A stretch of DNA of 64,000 nt, from contig JAETRR010000007.1 in the NCBI GenBank assembly GCA_021770065.1, positions 17,645 to 81,644 of the forward strand. The letters are read 5' to 3'. Under the pieces are notes generated by a model. It worked only from the letters and a program-made list of their open reading frames with translations, was not told the DNA's origin and searched no databases. How positions within the stretch are numbered: position 1 is the first letter of the stretch; the number at the start of each line of letters is the position of its first letter. This stretch comes from Lachnoclostridium sp. (GTDB lineage: Bacteria > Bacillota > Clostridia > Lachnospirales > Lachnospiraceae). The position numbers were made by a program, and so were the translations under genes. Shown piece after piece: positions 50,861-59,029 of this stretch.

Positions 50861-51796
50861 ATGCAACTGGAAATTGTAAATAAAGATACTTATAAACATG
50901 TGGAAGGACAGGCATCCATTGCTTTTGACGAAGTGTGGTTTCACGAATTAAATAAATACAAAGTAGATGCCGTTGATTATCTGCTTTTTAAAACAAATAA
51001 ATACAAGGCAGGATTAATTATAGGAATTGATAAAGGAATTGTAAAAGTTCCTTATTCGGCACCTTTCGGGACGTTTGAATTTTTTGAATCCTGCACGATA
51101 GAGCAGATAGATGACATATTAAAGTGCTTTAATGAATATACCATGACTCATAAAATATCAAAGATATATTTGAAACTGCCCCCGGTATTTTATGATGAAC
51201 CCAGTATAAGCAAGCTGGTGAATGCGCTTATCAGAGACGGATACCGGATATATTCTATGGATCTGGATTATTATTTTCCCATCACTGATATGGAAAAGTA
51301 CTATGTATCCTTACACAGAAATGCCAGAAAGTGTCTGAAAAATGCATTAAAACATGAATATAAGTTAAGACACTGCGAGACGGAAGAAGAGAAATATGCA
51401 GCATACAAAATTATTGAAGAAAGCAGAAAAAGCAAGAACTATTATCTGAGTATGACCTGGGAACAGGTAAGGGATACCATAGCTTATATCAAGCATGATT
51501 TTTTTATACTTGTCATGGACGGGGAAGAGGTTGCTTCAGCCATTGTATTTAAAGTAGCAGATAACACAAATCAAGTCATATATTGGGGAGATCTGCCCGG
51601 CTTTGCAGACAAGAGACCGATGAATTTACTCGCATATACAATTTATGAATACTATTGGCATCTGGGTCTGGGCTTTTTGGATATCGGTCCTTCTACCATG
51701 AATGGAATTCCCAATTACGGACTGTGTGATTTTAAAGAAAGCATCGGGTGTCTGACAAGCAATAAGTTTATATTTTGTAAGGAGGTACAGTTATAA
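50861..51796 (+). CDS. GNAT/FemAB-like acyltransferase
   Basis: 311 residues. The C-terminal half (about 150-300) reads ITDMEKYYVSLHRNARKCLKNALKHEYKLR, DFFILVMDGEEVASAIVFKVADNTNQVIYWGDLPGFADKRPMNLLAYTIYEYYWHLGLGFLDIG in pieces; this is the plan of FemAB-type or GNAT-6 proteins (R-N-x-R-K interaction helix, then two beta strands and L-L-x-x-x-I-Y-Y). Such proteins N-acylate sugars or transfer amino acids. In its setting between glycosyltransferase and acetyltransferase it likely modifies a sugar. Three bp after the preceding gene. Confidence 0.65.
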   Translation: MQLEIVNKDTYKHVEGQASIAFDEVWFHELNKYKVDAVDYLLFKTNKYKAGLIIGIDKGIVKVPYSAPFGTFEFFESCTIEQIDDILKCFNEYTMTHKISKIYLKLPPVFYDEPSISKLVNALIRDGYRIYSMDLDYYFPITDMEKYYVSLHRNARKCLKNALKHEYKLRHCETEEEKYAAYKIIEESRKSKNYYLSMTWEQVRDTIAYIKHDFFILVMDGEEVASAIVFKVADNTNQVIYWGDLPGFADKRPMNLLAYTIYEYYWHLGLGFLDIGPSTMNGIPNYGLCDFKESIGCLTSNKFIFCKEVQL

Positions 51797-51797
51797 T

Positions 51798-52493
51798 ATG
51801 GGAAAGACGAAAAAGCTTGTAATTGTGGGGGCGGGAGAATTTGGTGAAATTGCCTGTGAATATTTTACGTATGATTCAGAATATGAAGTGGCGGCATTTG
51901 CAGTGGAAAAACGGTACCTAAAGGACAGGGTGTTCTGCCATCTGCCGGTGATTGAACTGGAAAAGATTACAGAACAATATCCGCCGGAAGAATATGAAGT
52001 GTTTACAGCAATTACATATCCGGAGCTTAACAGGGCGAGAACAAGGGTGTATCTAAAATGCAGGGAGCTGGGGTATCGCTGCGCATCTTATATCAGTTCC
52101 AGAGCATTTGTCTGGCACAATGTGAAAGTAGGAGAAAATACATTTATTTTTGAGGATAATACCATTCAGTTTCATGCTGAGATCGGAAACAATGTAATCC
52201 TCTGGAGCGGAAATCACATAGGGCACAGAAGTGTAATTGAGGATAACTGCTGGCTTACTTCGCATGTTGTTGTTTCCGGATTCTGCCGGATTGGAAGGAA
52301 TTCTTTTATAGGAGTGAATGCGTCCATCGGGGACAGAGTATCAATTGCAGAAGATACAGTGCTTGGCGCAGGCTCTGTTACCGTAAAAAGCCTGTGCGAA
52401 AAGGGATGTGTTTATATCGGTTCTCCGGCAAAGAAAACCGGGAAAACATCCTATGAACAATTTGGCGTAGAAATAGAAGAAGAGGAGATTTGA
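51798..52493 (+). CDS. NeuD-like hexapeptide acetyltransferase
   Basis: 231 residues. N-terminal Rossmann-like domain (LVIVGAGEFGEIACEYFTY) and a C-terminal hexapeptide helix from about 100: VKVGENTFIFEDNTIQFHAEIGNNVILWSGNHIGHRSVIEDNCWLTSHVVVSGFCRIGRNSFIGVNASIG (in parts). HIGHRS holds the catalytic His. Probably O- or N-acetylates a sugar. Distinct from the LegH protein at 40609 in having a longer C-terminal tail (about 205-231) without hexapeptides. Starts 1 bp after the GNAT/FemAB gene. Confidence 0.82.
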   Translation: MGKTKKLVIVGAGEFGEIACEYFTYDSEYEVAAFAVEKRYLKDRVFCHLPVIELEKITEQYPPEEYEVFTAITYPELNRARTRVYLKCRELGYRCASYISSRAFVWHNVKVGENTFIFEDNTIQFHAEIGNNVILWSGNHIGHRSVIEDNCWLTSHVVVSGFCRIGRNSFIGVNASIGDRVSIAEDTVLGAGSVTVKSLCEKGCVYIGSPAKKTGKTSYEQFGVEIEEEEI

Positions 52494-52495
52494 AA

Positions 52496-53407
52496 ATGAG
52501 ATTAAAAAAGAGTGAGATTGTCTATGGCGCAAAAGGTGAATATGGAGAGTGGATGGATAATTCTGCCATGAAGCCGATTCCCGTATTAATTGGAGATGTT
52601 TTAAGAATCTATTTCACATGCAGGACAAAGGATGGGGCAGGAAGGCCCGGTTATGTTGATGTAAACCCGGACAATCCTTCCGAAGTGCTGGCGGTCTGCC
52701 AAAAACCGCTTCTGGAGCTGGGAGATGCAGGGTATTTTGATGATAATGGAGTAGTTCCCTGTACGGTTTTTGAGGATAGTGGAATCTACTATATGTATTA
52801 CACAGGATTTAATCTTGGCGTGAAGGTACGTATGACCTATTTCAGTGGTCTGGGTATAAGTGAAGATGGTATCCATTTCCGCAAGTATTCCAGGATTCCT
52901 GTGATGGAGAGAACAGAAAAGGGAGTTTTGTTCCGAAGCGTTCAGTGTGTGGTAAAGGAAAAAGATACCTGGAAGGTGTATTATGTGGCTGGAGACAGAT
53001 TCCTGCAGGGCAGAACCAAAACGCTTGCTGCATATGAATTATATTGTCTGGAGACAAAAGATCTTACAAAACTGAACTTCGACGGAGAACTGGTTCTTCC
53101 TGTTGAGGGCGATGAGTATCGGATTGGCGCGCCCCAGGTAGTAAAAGAAGACGGTATTTATAAAATGTATTATTGTACAGGAACTGAGGATGTTGTTTAT
53201 GATTTGAAATATGCGGAATCTCAGGACGGTTATCACTGGAACAGAATGGATAAAAAATTGAATTTTTCCAGAACACCCGGAGGATGGGATTCTGATATGG
53301 CTGCATATCCCAGTGTGATCACATGCAAAGGGAAAAAATATATGTTTTACAATGGAAACCGCTTTGGACATGAGGGATTCGGGTATGCCGAAATAATCGG
53401 AGAGTAA
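52496..53407 (+). CDS. Five-bladed beta-propeller, glycoside-hydrolase-like protein
   Basis: 303 residues from ATG 52496 (GAGGAGAT 6 nt upstream). Repeated blade motifs: YFTCRTKDGAGRPGYVDV, IYYMYYTGFN, WKVYYVAGDRF, IYKMYYCTGTEDV, KYMFYNGNRFGHEGFGYAEI. This is the GH43/GH32/GH130 type propeller; such proteins in capsule loci have unclear roles, some act as phosphorylases or transferases. No signal peptide, so cytoplasmic. Possible nucleotide-sugar or glycan processing. I do not assign a substrate. Confidence 0.6.
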   Translation: MRLKKSEIVYGAKGEYGEWMDNSAMKPIPVLIGDVLRIYFTCRTKDGAGRPGYVDVNPDNPSEVLAVCQKPLLELGDAGYFDDNGVVPCTVFEDSGIYYMYYTGFNLGVKVRMTYFSGLGISEDGIHFRKYSRIPVMERTEKGVLFRSVQCVVKEKDTWKVYYVAGDRFLQGRTKTLAAYELYCLETKDLTKLNFDGELVLPVEGDEYRIGAPQVVKEDGIYKMYYCTGTEDVVYDLKYAESQDGYHWNRMDKKLNFSRTPGGWDSDMAAYPSVITCKGKKYMFYNGNRFGHEGFGYAEIIGE

Positions 53408-53414
53408 TTATAAA

Positions 53415-54377
53415 ATGGGCAAATTATCATTGGTTACAGCGATATATAAAAATGAAGGGAATATCCTGCCCTTTTATGAAAATTTTATGGAGCAGATAGC
53501 TCCCTTTGTGGATGAATATGAGATTGTTATGGTCAATGACTGCTCGCCGGACAATTCCTGGGAAATTATGAAGGAGCTGGCGGCAAAAGACCCGAATGTT
53601 AAAATCATAAAGCTGTCAAGAAATTTCGGCGCATATGAAGCCAATTTTATCGGATATGAATATGCCACAGGAGACTGCATCACCGTAAAAGCCGTTGATT
53701 TACAGGAACCGGCCGAACTGACTGTAAGTATGTACCAGTCATGGAAAAAGGGAGCAAAAGTAGTGCTGGCGGTGAGGGAAAACAGGAATGATTCGGCTTT
53801 TACAAATTTCACCTCAAATCTGTACTACAGAATTATCCGGAAGATGGCGCAGAAAAATATGCCGGAGGGAGGATTTGATACTTACTTAATTGACAGACAG
53901 GTCGCTGATTTGATTTTGAGAATGCAGGAAAGGAACTCTCCAATCTCTCTTCAAATATTGTGGACCGGCTTTGACCCGGAAGTGGTGGGCTATGTCAGAA
54001 GAAAAAGGGAGATTGGAAAATCGAGCTGGTCTTTTGAGAAAAAGTTAAAGCTTGCGATTGATTCTCTTATCAGCTTTTCTTATGTTCCGGTAAGATGTAT
54101 GACAATGACCGGAATTTTGTTCTGGTTTTTTTCTATTTTATATGCAGTATATCTCATTATTGCAAAATTATTGGGAAAGACAGAGGTTCCCGGCTATACA
54201 ACTATTGTTGTGATTCTTCTGTTTGTATCGGGAATGATAATGTTTACTCTGGGACTGCTTGGGGAATATATCTGGCGCACCCTGGAAAATACACGGAAGC
54301 GCCCGATAGCAGTAATCAGTGAAACCGTAAATACTGACCGGAAAAGCAGTAAGGAGGATTCGGGAATATATGAATAA
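53415..54377 (+). CDS. Membrane-anchored glycosyltransferase family 2 (GtrB/DPM1-like)
   Basis: 320 residues. GT-A domain: SLVTAIYKNEGNILPFYENF, YEIVMVNDCSPDNSWEIMKEL (about 35-55), SRNFGAYEANFIGYEYATGD, VDLQEPAEL at the DLQDP site (about 96-104) and KREIGKSSWSFEKKLKLAIDSL (about 196-217). Two C-terminal membrane helices complete the GtrB/dolichol-phosphate-mannose-synthase plan. It would load a sugar onto undecaprenyl phosphate for the GT-C type protein at 48740. A GtrA-like flippase is not in sight. Confidence 0.85.
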   Translation: MGKLSLVTAIYKNEGNILPFYENFMEQIAPFVDEYEIVMVNDCSPDNSWEIMKELAAKDPNVKIIKLSRNFGAYEANFIGYEYATGDCITVKAVDLQEPAELTVSMYQSWKKGAKVVLAVRENRNDSAFTNFTSNLYYRIIRKMAQKNMPEGGFDTYLIDRQVADLILRMQERNSPISLQILWTGFDPEVVGYVRRKREIGKSSWSFEKKLKLAIDSLISFSYVPVRCMTMTGILFWFFSILYAVYLIIAKLLGKTEVPGYTTIVVILLFVSGMIMFTLGLLGEYIWRTLENTRKRPIAVISETVNTDRKSSKEDSGIYE

Positions 54378-54783
54378 CTTTTTGAATGTGAAGATGCTTG
54401 AATTTAACAGCATCGGAGACGAAAGAGGAAAACTGGTTGTATGTGAAGGGGAAAGCGATATTCCGTTTGCATTAAAAAGAGTCTTTTATATCTATGGGTC
54501 ATCCGGTAACGTTGTCCGTGGAAATCACGCAAACCGCAAGAGTGAGTTTGTTCTGATTAATGTATCCGGAAGCAGCAAGGTTAAAATAAAAGACGGAAAA
54601 GGCAATGAAATGATTTATTTTTTAAACAGACCGCATACAGGGATCTATATTCCGGCTATGGTATGGAAAGAGATGTATGATTTCAGTGCTGATTCTGTGC
54701 TTTTGTGCCTTTCCAGTGAGCATTATAACCAGGATGATTATATCAGAGACTATGAGGATTACAAGAGGGAACAGAATGGGTAA
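54370..54783 (+). CDS. FdtA/WxcM-like sugar 3,4-ketoisomerase
   Basis: 137 residues, cupin. DERGKLVVCEGESDIPFALKRVFYIYG (in parts) and RGNHANRKSEFVLINVSG (about 54-71; R-G-x-H-A-x is the FdtA signature, normally RGxHAH) are seen; IPAMVWKEMYDFSADSVLLCLSSEHYNQDDYIRDY ends it. FdtA converts dTDP-4-keto-6-deoxyglucose to the 3-keto sugar. The RmlA/RmlB and FdtB/C partners are not in the window, so the substrate may come from LegB or from elsewhere. The His-Ala-Asn in place of His-Ala-His is a visible difference. Confidence 0.75.
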   Translation: MNNFLNVKMLEFNSIGDERGKLVVCEGESDIPFALKRVFYIYGSSGNVVRGNHANRKSEFVLINVSGSSKVKIKDGKGNEMIYFLNRPHTGIYIPAMVWKEMYDFSADSVLLCLSSEHYNQDDYIRDYEDYKREQNG

Positions 54784-55789
54784 TTCGTCCAAACGGGTAA
54801 AGTGGATAGATGCTGCTAAAACTGTGGCGTGGGGGGGGGTAATGACACAGCATGTAAACCACTTGTTTTATTGTGATCAGCGGATATTTAAAAGTACCTG
54901 GTATGCTGTGGCGCTGTTTATTATGATTGGGGGATATCTTACTGCCTGTTCTTATGAGAAGAAAGGTACGGTTGATATCAGGCAGAGAACCGGCCGCCTG
55001 CTCTTAACATATTCTGCAGCAACTGTTATATATGTGTTTCACCAAGAGAGATATCTGGATGTGGAGGGACTTTTCCTTCACATAATTCATTTTGATGCAA
55101 GCGGGCCGTTTTACTATATATGGGTATATTGCCAGCTGCTTGTTATATCCCCGGTACTGGAAGGCGCTCTGAACTGGGCAGATGCCAAGGGGATAAAAGG
55201 GTATGTAAGAAGAGCGGCTGTTCTGACAGCTGTTTTGTCTATATGCTATTTTAATGTCACTTATACCAGTGCTTTTCAGCTTTCCAGCAGCGGAGGACAT
55301 CTGGGCGGAGGAATCTGGCTTTTTTACTGGTATGTGGGGATGAGGATGAAAGCTGTACTGGATTGTGAATTTAAGCATCCGAAGGCAGCTTTTGGTGTAA
55401 GCATTTTTTTGCTTTGTATTTGGGAGTATATTTTTATTTTTAAGGATTATATAGTGTGTTTTCAGGCAATGTTCGGGGATACACAGATAAGCGGATTAAA
55501 CTGGATGCATGCATTACAAACAGTGTTAGTGCTGTTTGCAGTAAAATCGGGGATGGCATGTATAGAAAATCAAGGAAAAAGGATTTGGGATATTGTGATT
55601 AGAGTGTTTTGCTTCATTGGGAGAAATACACTCTATATTTTTTTATATCATCTGCTGTTTTTAGATATCGGAATGAAATTATGGCCGGGGCAGAATGTTT
55701 TTGGGAGGCGGCTGTTTCTTGGGATCTTAATGACAGCCGGTCCGCTGTGTTTAAAATTTATGAGGGATATTGCTTATAAATGGTGTTAG
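54776..55789 (+). CDS. Membrane acyltransferase (acyltransferase 3 family) with G9 tract
   Basis: 337 residues from ATG 54776 (AAGAGGGAA upstream; 8-bp overlap with the fdtA-like gene). About ten hydrophobic segments; the N-terminus RVKWIDAAKTVAWGGVMTQHVNHL has the D-x-x-K-x-x-x-x-x-x-V-x-x-H arrangement of acyltransferase 3 (catalytic His about 27). GRNTLYIFLYHLLF near the end is also typical. It should O-acetylate the polymer. Codons 19-22 contain nine consecutive G (54831-54839), a site prone to slippage: gain or loss of one base would stop the protein soon after. So this gene may be phase-variable; the sequenced copy is in frame. Confidence 0.8.
   Translation: MGNSSKRVKWIDAAKTVAWGGVMTQHVNHLFYCDQRIFKSTWYAVALFIMIGGYLTACSYEKKGTVDIRQRTGRLLLTYSAATVIYVFHQERYLDVEGLFLHIIHFDASGPFYYIWVYCQLLVISPVLEGALNWADAKGIKGYVRRAAVLTAVLSICYFNVTYTSAFQLSSSGGHLGGGIWLFYWYVGMRMKAVLDCEFKHPKAAFGVSIFLLCIWEYIFIFKDYIVCFQAMFGDTQISGLNWMHALQTVLVLFAVKSGMACIENQGKRIWDIVIRVFCFIGRNTLYIFLYHLLFLDIGMKLWPGQNVFGRRLFLGILMTAGPLCLKFMRDIAYKWC
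54831..54839 (+). repeat. Poly-G tract (9 G) in the acyltransferase coding region
   Basis: T-G9-T directly in the coding sequence, 55 bp after the start codon. Long mononucleotide runs near gene starts are the classic slippage sites of contingency genes. Confidence 0.8.
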
Positions 55790-55834
55790 TTATATATAAA
55801 AGTAAAATAAAGATGAAGGGTAGAAAAATATAGC

Positions 55835-57037
55835 ATGAAGATATATATTGTGAGTGCCTGCAGAACACCGATTGGAAAAATGGGCGGCGTTTTTCGTACT
55901 GTTCCGGCAAGTGAATTAGGTGCGGTCGTTATAAAAGAAGCAGTGAACAGAGCAGGGCTTAATCCTGAAAACGTAGATCACGTTTTTATGGGGTGTGTTC
56001 TCCAGGCCGGTTTAGGACAGAATATTGCAAGGCAGGCAGCTTTAAAAGCCGGACTGCCTGTAGAGACTACGGCAGAGACATTGAATCTTGTCTGTGGCTC
56101 CGGGCTGAGTGCAGTCAATGCTGCTGCCCGTATGATTTTGTGCGGTGAGGCAGAGATTGTAGCGGCAGGTGGGACAGAAAATATGTCAAGAGCACCGTTT
56201 GCCGTTATGAACGGAAGGTTCGGATATCATATGGGGAGTCCGATGATCCCATCGGAATTGGTTGATACAATGGTAAATGATGCTTTGTGGGATGCATTTG
56301 GCAATATTCACATGGGAACTACTGCGGAAAATATTGCCGCAAAATGGAATCTCAGCAGAGAAGAGATAGATGCGTTTGCGTTAAATTCCCAGTGTAAGGC
56401 ATGGGAAGCAGAGAAAAAGGGAGCTTTTAAAGATGAAATAGTTCCTGTAAAGATAAGAGCACCGAAAGGGGAACAGGTGATTTATGCGGATGAGTGTCCA
56501 AGGGGCGATACTACTATGGAAGCACTGTTAAGACTGAAACCGGCTTTTAAAGAAGACGGAGTAATAACTGCCGGGAACAGTTCCAGAATCGGAGATGGAG
56601 CTGCAGCCGTGATTCTGGCTTCCGAGAGGAAAGTGAGGGAGCTGGCTCTTCCCGTACTGGCAGAGTGGGGAGGCGGAGCACTTGCAGGAGTACCCCCTGA
56701 ATTTATGGGAACAGGACCCATAGATGCCACAAAAAAGCTGCTGGGCAGGACAAAGCTTGGAGTAAATGATATTGATATTATCGAAACGAATGAAGCGTTT
56801 GCGGCACAGTCTATCGTAGTACAACGTGAACTTAAACTTCCGGAAGAAAGGGTCAATATTAACGGAGGGGCAATTGCTTTAGGCCATCCGGTCGGAGCAA
56901 GCGGATGCCGGATTTTAGTTACACTGATTTATAATATGATTCGCCGGAATGCCAGTGTTGGACTGGCAACTCTCTGCATCGGGGGCGGAATGGGATGCAG
57001 TACCCTGCTCCGGAGGGAGTGTGTAGATTACTCATAA
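55835..57037 (+). CDS. Acetyl-CoA C-acetyltransferase (thiolase)
   Basis: 400 residues, standard length. Catalytic Cys in NLVCGSGLSAVNAAARMI (about 85-102), His in GGAIALGHPVGASGCR (about 346-361) and the second Cys in LCIGGGMGCSTLLRR. NEAFAAQSIVVQREL is the conserved NEAFA block. It makes acetoacetyl-CoA from two acetyl-CoA, or the reverse. It lies 45 bp downstream of the acyltransferase gene, as last gene of the capsule-direction run; a role in that pathway is not obvious. Its end is close to the remains of the minus-strand TOPRIM gene tail. Confidence 0.93.
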   Translation: MKIYIVSACRTPIGKMGGVFRTVPASELGAVVIKEAVNRAGLNPENVDHVFMGCVLQAGLGQNIARQAALKAGLPVETTAETLNLVCGSGLSAVNAAARMILCGEAEIVAAGGTENMSRAPFAVMNGRFGYHMGSPMIPSELVDTMVNDALWDAFGNIHMGTTAENIAAKWNLSREEIDAFALNSQCKAWEAEKKGAFKDEIVPVKIRAPKGEQVIYADECPRGDTTMEALLRLKPAFKEDGVITAGNSSRIGDGAAAVILASERKVRELALPVLAEWGGGALAGVPPEFMGTGPIDATKKLLGRTKLGVNDIDIIETNEAFAAQSIVVQRELKLPEERVNINGGAIALGHPVGASGCRILVTLIYNMIRRNASVGLATLCIGGGMGCSTLLRRECVDYS

Positions 57038-57109
57038 GCAGCTCTTGAAATTTATCCATCAGTTCCTTGCTCTCCTGCGCGGAATTTTTACAGACGGAAT
57101 AAATCTTTT

Positions 57110-57622
57110 TTAATGCCTGGTCAGTTTAATCTTCTCCGCCTGGTTCACAATATTATGATAAGGATTTTCGGGCTGTCTGCACCAGAACTGCCGGATGTCA
57201 AATTGGTGTTCCGTTAGTTTGCCTGCCAGATTTTTTGTACGGATAAAGTCAGCCTTGAAATCCTTTCTGGATTTGCTTCCGGTCAGTTCGGTTACGTTTT
57301 TTATGCAGCAGCTGCGCATCAGTTCTCCCTCCAGATTCGGGACTTGCGGAATGGTGACGATTTCGGACACGGAAGAACAGTTTTTCAGCTTCTCCAGGTT
57401 TTTATTCAGAACATCTATGTATCCGGTATCGGTATCGAAGACCAGCACAATCATAGTTCCGGGCCGGAGAGTCATAAGCCGGGCGTTTGTCAGCTCACAT
57501 TCCACCACGTTTAATTTTTGTACCTTCCCGGGCCGGATAACCTGTAAATCAGCTTTAAGCACATGGAGGAGCCTTTCCTCATCCTCGCCCTCCACATAGT
57601 ATTGTATGAATTTACTTCTCAT
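57110..57622 (-). CDS. Small TOPRIM-like protein, partner of the AAA ATPase
   Basis: 170 residues with AAGGAGG 6 nt before ATG 57622. YYVEGEDEERLL (about 8-19) supplies the TOPRIM glutamate and VLVFDTDTGYID (about 58-69) the DxD pair. This is the small RloB/AriB/OLD-like nuclease type, which acts with an ABC-like ATPase. It ends at TAA 57110, but a second minus-strand frame continues downstream with a coding-like helical stretch, so the C-terminus may have been lost by a frameshift. The gene follows the ATPase by 18 bp on the same strand. Confidence 0.65.
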   Translation of the reverse strand: MRSKFIQYYVEGEDEERLLHVLKADLQVIRPGKVQKLNVVECELTNARLMTLRPGTMIVLVFDTDTGYIDVLNKNLEKLKNCSSVSEIVTIPQVPNLEGELMRSCCIKNVTELTGSKSRKDFKADFIRTKNLAGKLTEHQFDIRQFWCRQPENPYHNIVNQAEKIKLTRH

Positions 57623-57640
57623 CGCCGTCCTCCTTCCTGG

Positions 57641-58789
57641 TTAAAGTTCAGCGAGGGCATAGATAAGATCCACCACCGGAGAGGTGGAGAAGATATCATT
57701 TTCCACTGCGTTTTTTAAAGAATCAGAACTGCGCTTGAGCAGGCTGGAGGCATTGATGCAGGAGATGGGATGCTCAGCGTCTATGGAGTCCTTCCTCAAG
57801 AAGGTAAAAGCATGTTTGGGAAGATCCATATCCAATATGTCGGTATTGTGCGTAGTAAAAAACAGCTGCTCATTAGGCTGGATATGGTCAATCATAAGAG
57901 AAAGCACGGCCTTTTCAATATCACTGTGGATGTAAGAGAACTTTTCATCACAGTAGTAAAAGGTATAAAAGCCCTGCAGAAGAGCAGAGACAACCCGGGC
58001 AATCTCTACGCCGGCCTTGGTACCGCTGGAAAGCAGGCCGGTATCCAGAGCGCCTCCGTTCTGAAGGATGATTGAGCGGTCTTTAAAGCGGACCACAAGG
58101 GCATCCTCGGTATCCCTGGAACGTTCAACCCTGCGGATAGAAGGATCCAGGGCCCGCAGGATGTTTTCCAGAACACGGACGAATTTCTTGTCTGCGGGGT
58201 CAAAATTCAGGGTACGTTTTGCATCCTTTGGGTATTCAAACATCCAGGAGAGGTCATCTACTTTATCCAGTTCTTCCAGATAATTCTCACATGGAGAATA
58301 TGGAGCCGCTTTAAGGCGACGGATACAGGATTCATAGCTGTCTTTGGCCCATATCTTCTCACTGCGGATTTCCAGATTCACATCGCCGGTATGATAGCTG
58401 CCGTCCGGCCTGGGGGAAATGCCGCAGGCAATGCGGTAGAGAATGCTGCTGTCACATACCAGATCGATACGGAAGGAAGCTTTCCTGCTTCTGTCATTGA
58501 TGGCTTTTGTAATAAAGGTATGATTTTTTTTGGATACAAAGTTGAAGATTCCCCTGAATATATATCCTAAGGTAGTTTTGCCGGAAGCGTTGGCGCCCAT
58601 GATAATGTTGACCTTTTTGTAACGGAAGTTGGGGCGCTCCTTCAGGTGTTCGTCCTGAATATAGGAGTCTACAATTTTTTTGGGATATGTCAGGTTCATT
58701 TGAAAGTCTTTAAAGGCATAAAAGTTATCTAAATATACATTTAAAACAACCAAAGTACCACTCCTAACTAATTTATTTTCGTATTTCAC
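57641..58789 (-). CDS. AAA-15/RloA-like ATPase (putative defence)
   Basis: 382 residues from GTG 58789 (AAGGGG 8 nt upstream); TTG 58753 with AGGAG 7 nt upstream is an alternative and fits the usual start (VVLNVYLDNFYAFKDF). Walker A is IIMGANASGKTTLGYIFRG (about 63-81) and the C-terminal LFFTTHNTDILDMDLPKHAFTF (about 316-337) is the H-loop region of OLD/RloA/AAA-15 ATPases; FYYCDEKFSYIHSDIE holds the D-E of Walker B. With the TOPRIM protein it forms a two-gene ATPase-nuclease system such as PARIS or OLD-like. Cytoplasmic. Confidence 0.75.
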   Translation of the reverse strand: MKYENKLVRSGTLVVLNVYLDNFYAFKDFQMNLTYPKKIVDSYIQDEHLKERPNFRYKKVNIIMGANASGKTTLGYIFRGIFNFVSKKNHTFITKAINDRSRKASFRIDLVCDSSILYRIACGISPRPDGSYHTGDVNLEIRSEKIWAKDSYESCIRRLKAAPYSPCENYLEELDKVDDLSWMFEYPKDAKRTLNFDPADKKFVRVLENILRALDPSIRRVERSRDTEDALVVRFKDRSIILQNGGALDTGLLSSGTKAGVEIARVVSALLQGFYTFYYCDEKFSYIHSDIEKAVLSLMIDHIQPNEQLFFTTHNTDILDMDLPKHAFTFLRKDSIDAEHPISCINASSLLKRSSDSLKNAVENDIFSTSPVVDLIYALAEL

Positions 58790-58809
58790 GAAGTAATCCC
58801 CTTTCTGTC

Positions 58810-58838
58810 ATTTTAGCGCAATTTGCTTTGAAAAGCAA
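58810..58838 (-). promoter_or_regulatory. Promoter of the ATPase-TOPRIM operon
   Basis: On the minus strand TTGCTT (58833-58838) and TAAAAT (58810-58815) are 17 bp apart, about 20 bp before GTG 58789. A start at TTG 58753 would give a longer leader. Confidence 0.55.
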
Positions 58839-59029
58839 GTGGTTTATAAAATAAGTATGCCCGGTTTTTTCAAATAGTTACTGGTGGAATGAACAGTAAC
58901 CTCTCGACATCGCACTTTGAATAAAAACTTGATTCAGCTCTAGGAATCCCGCCTGATTTGTGGTATCCTAGAATAAAGTTCCAGAATATGGCATAAGCCT
59001 CCATAAATTACAAAAGAAGGATAACGAAA

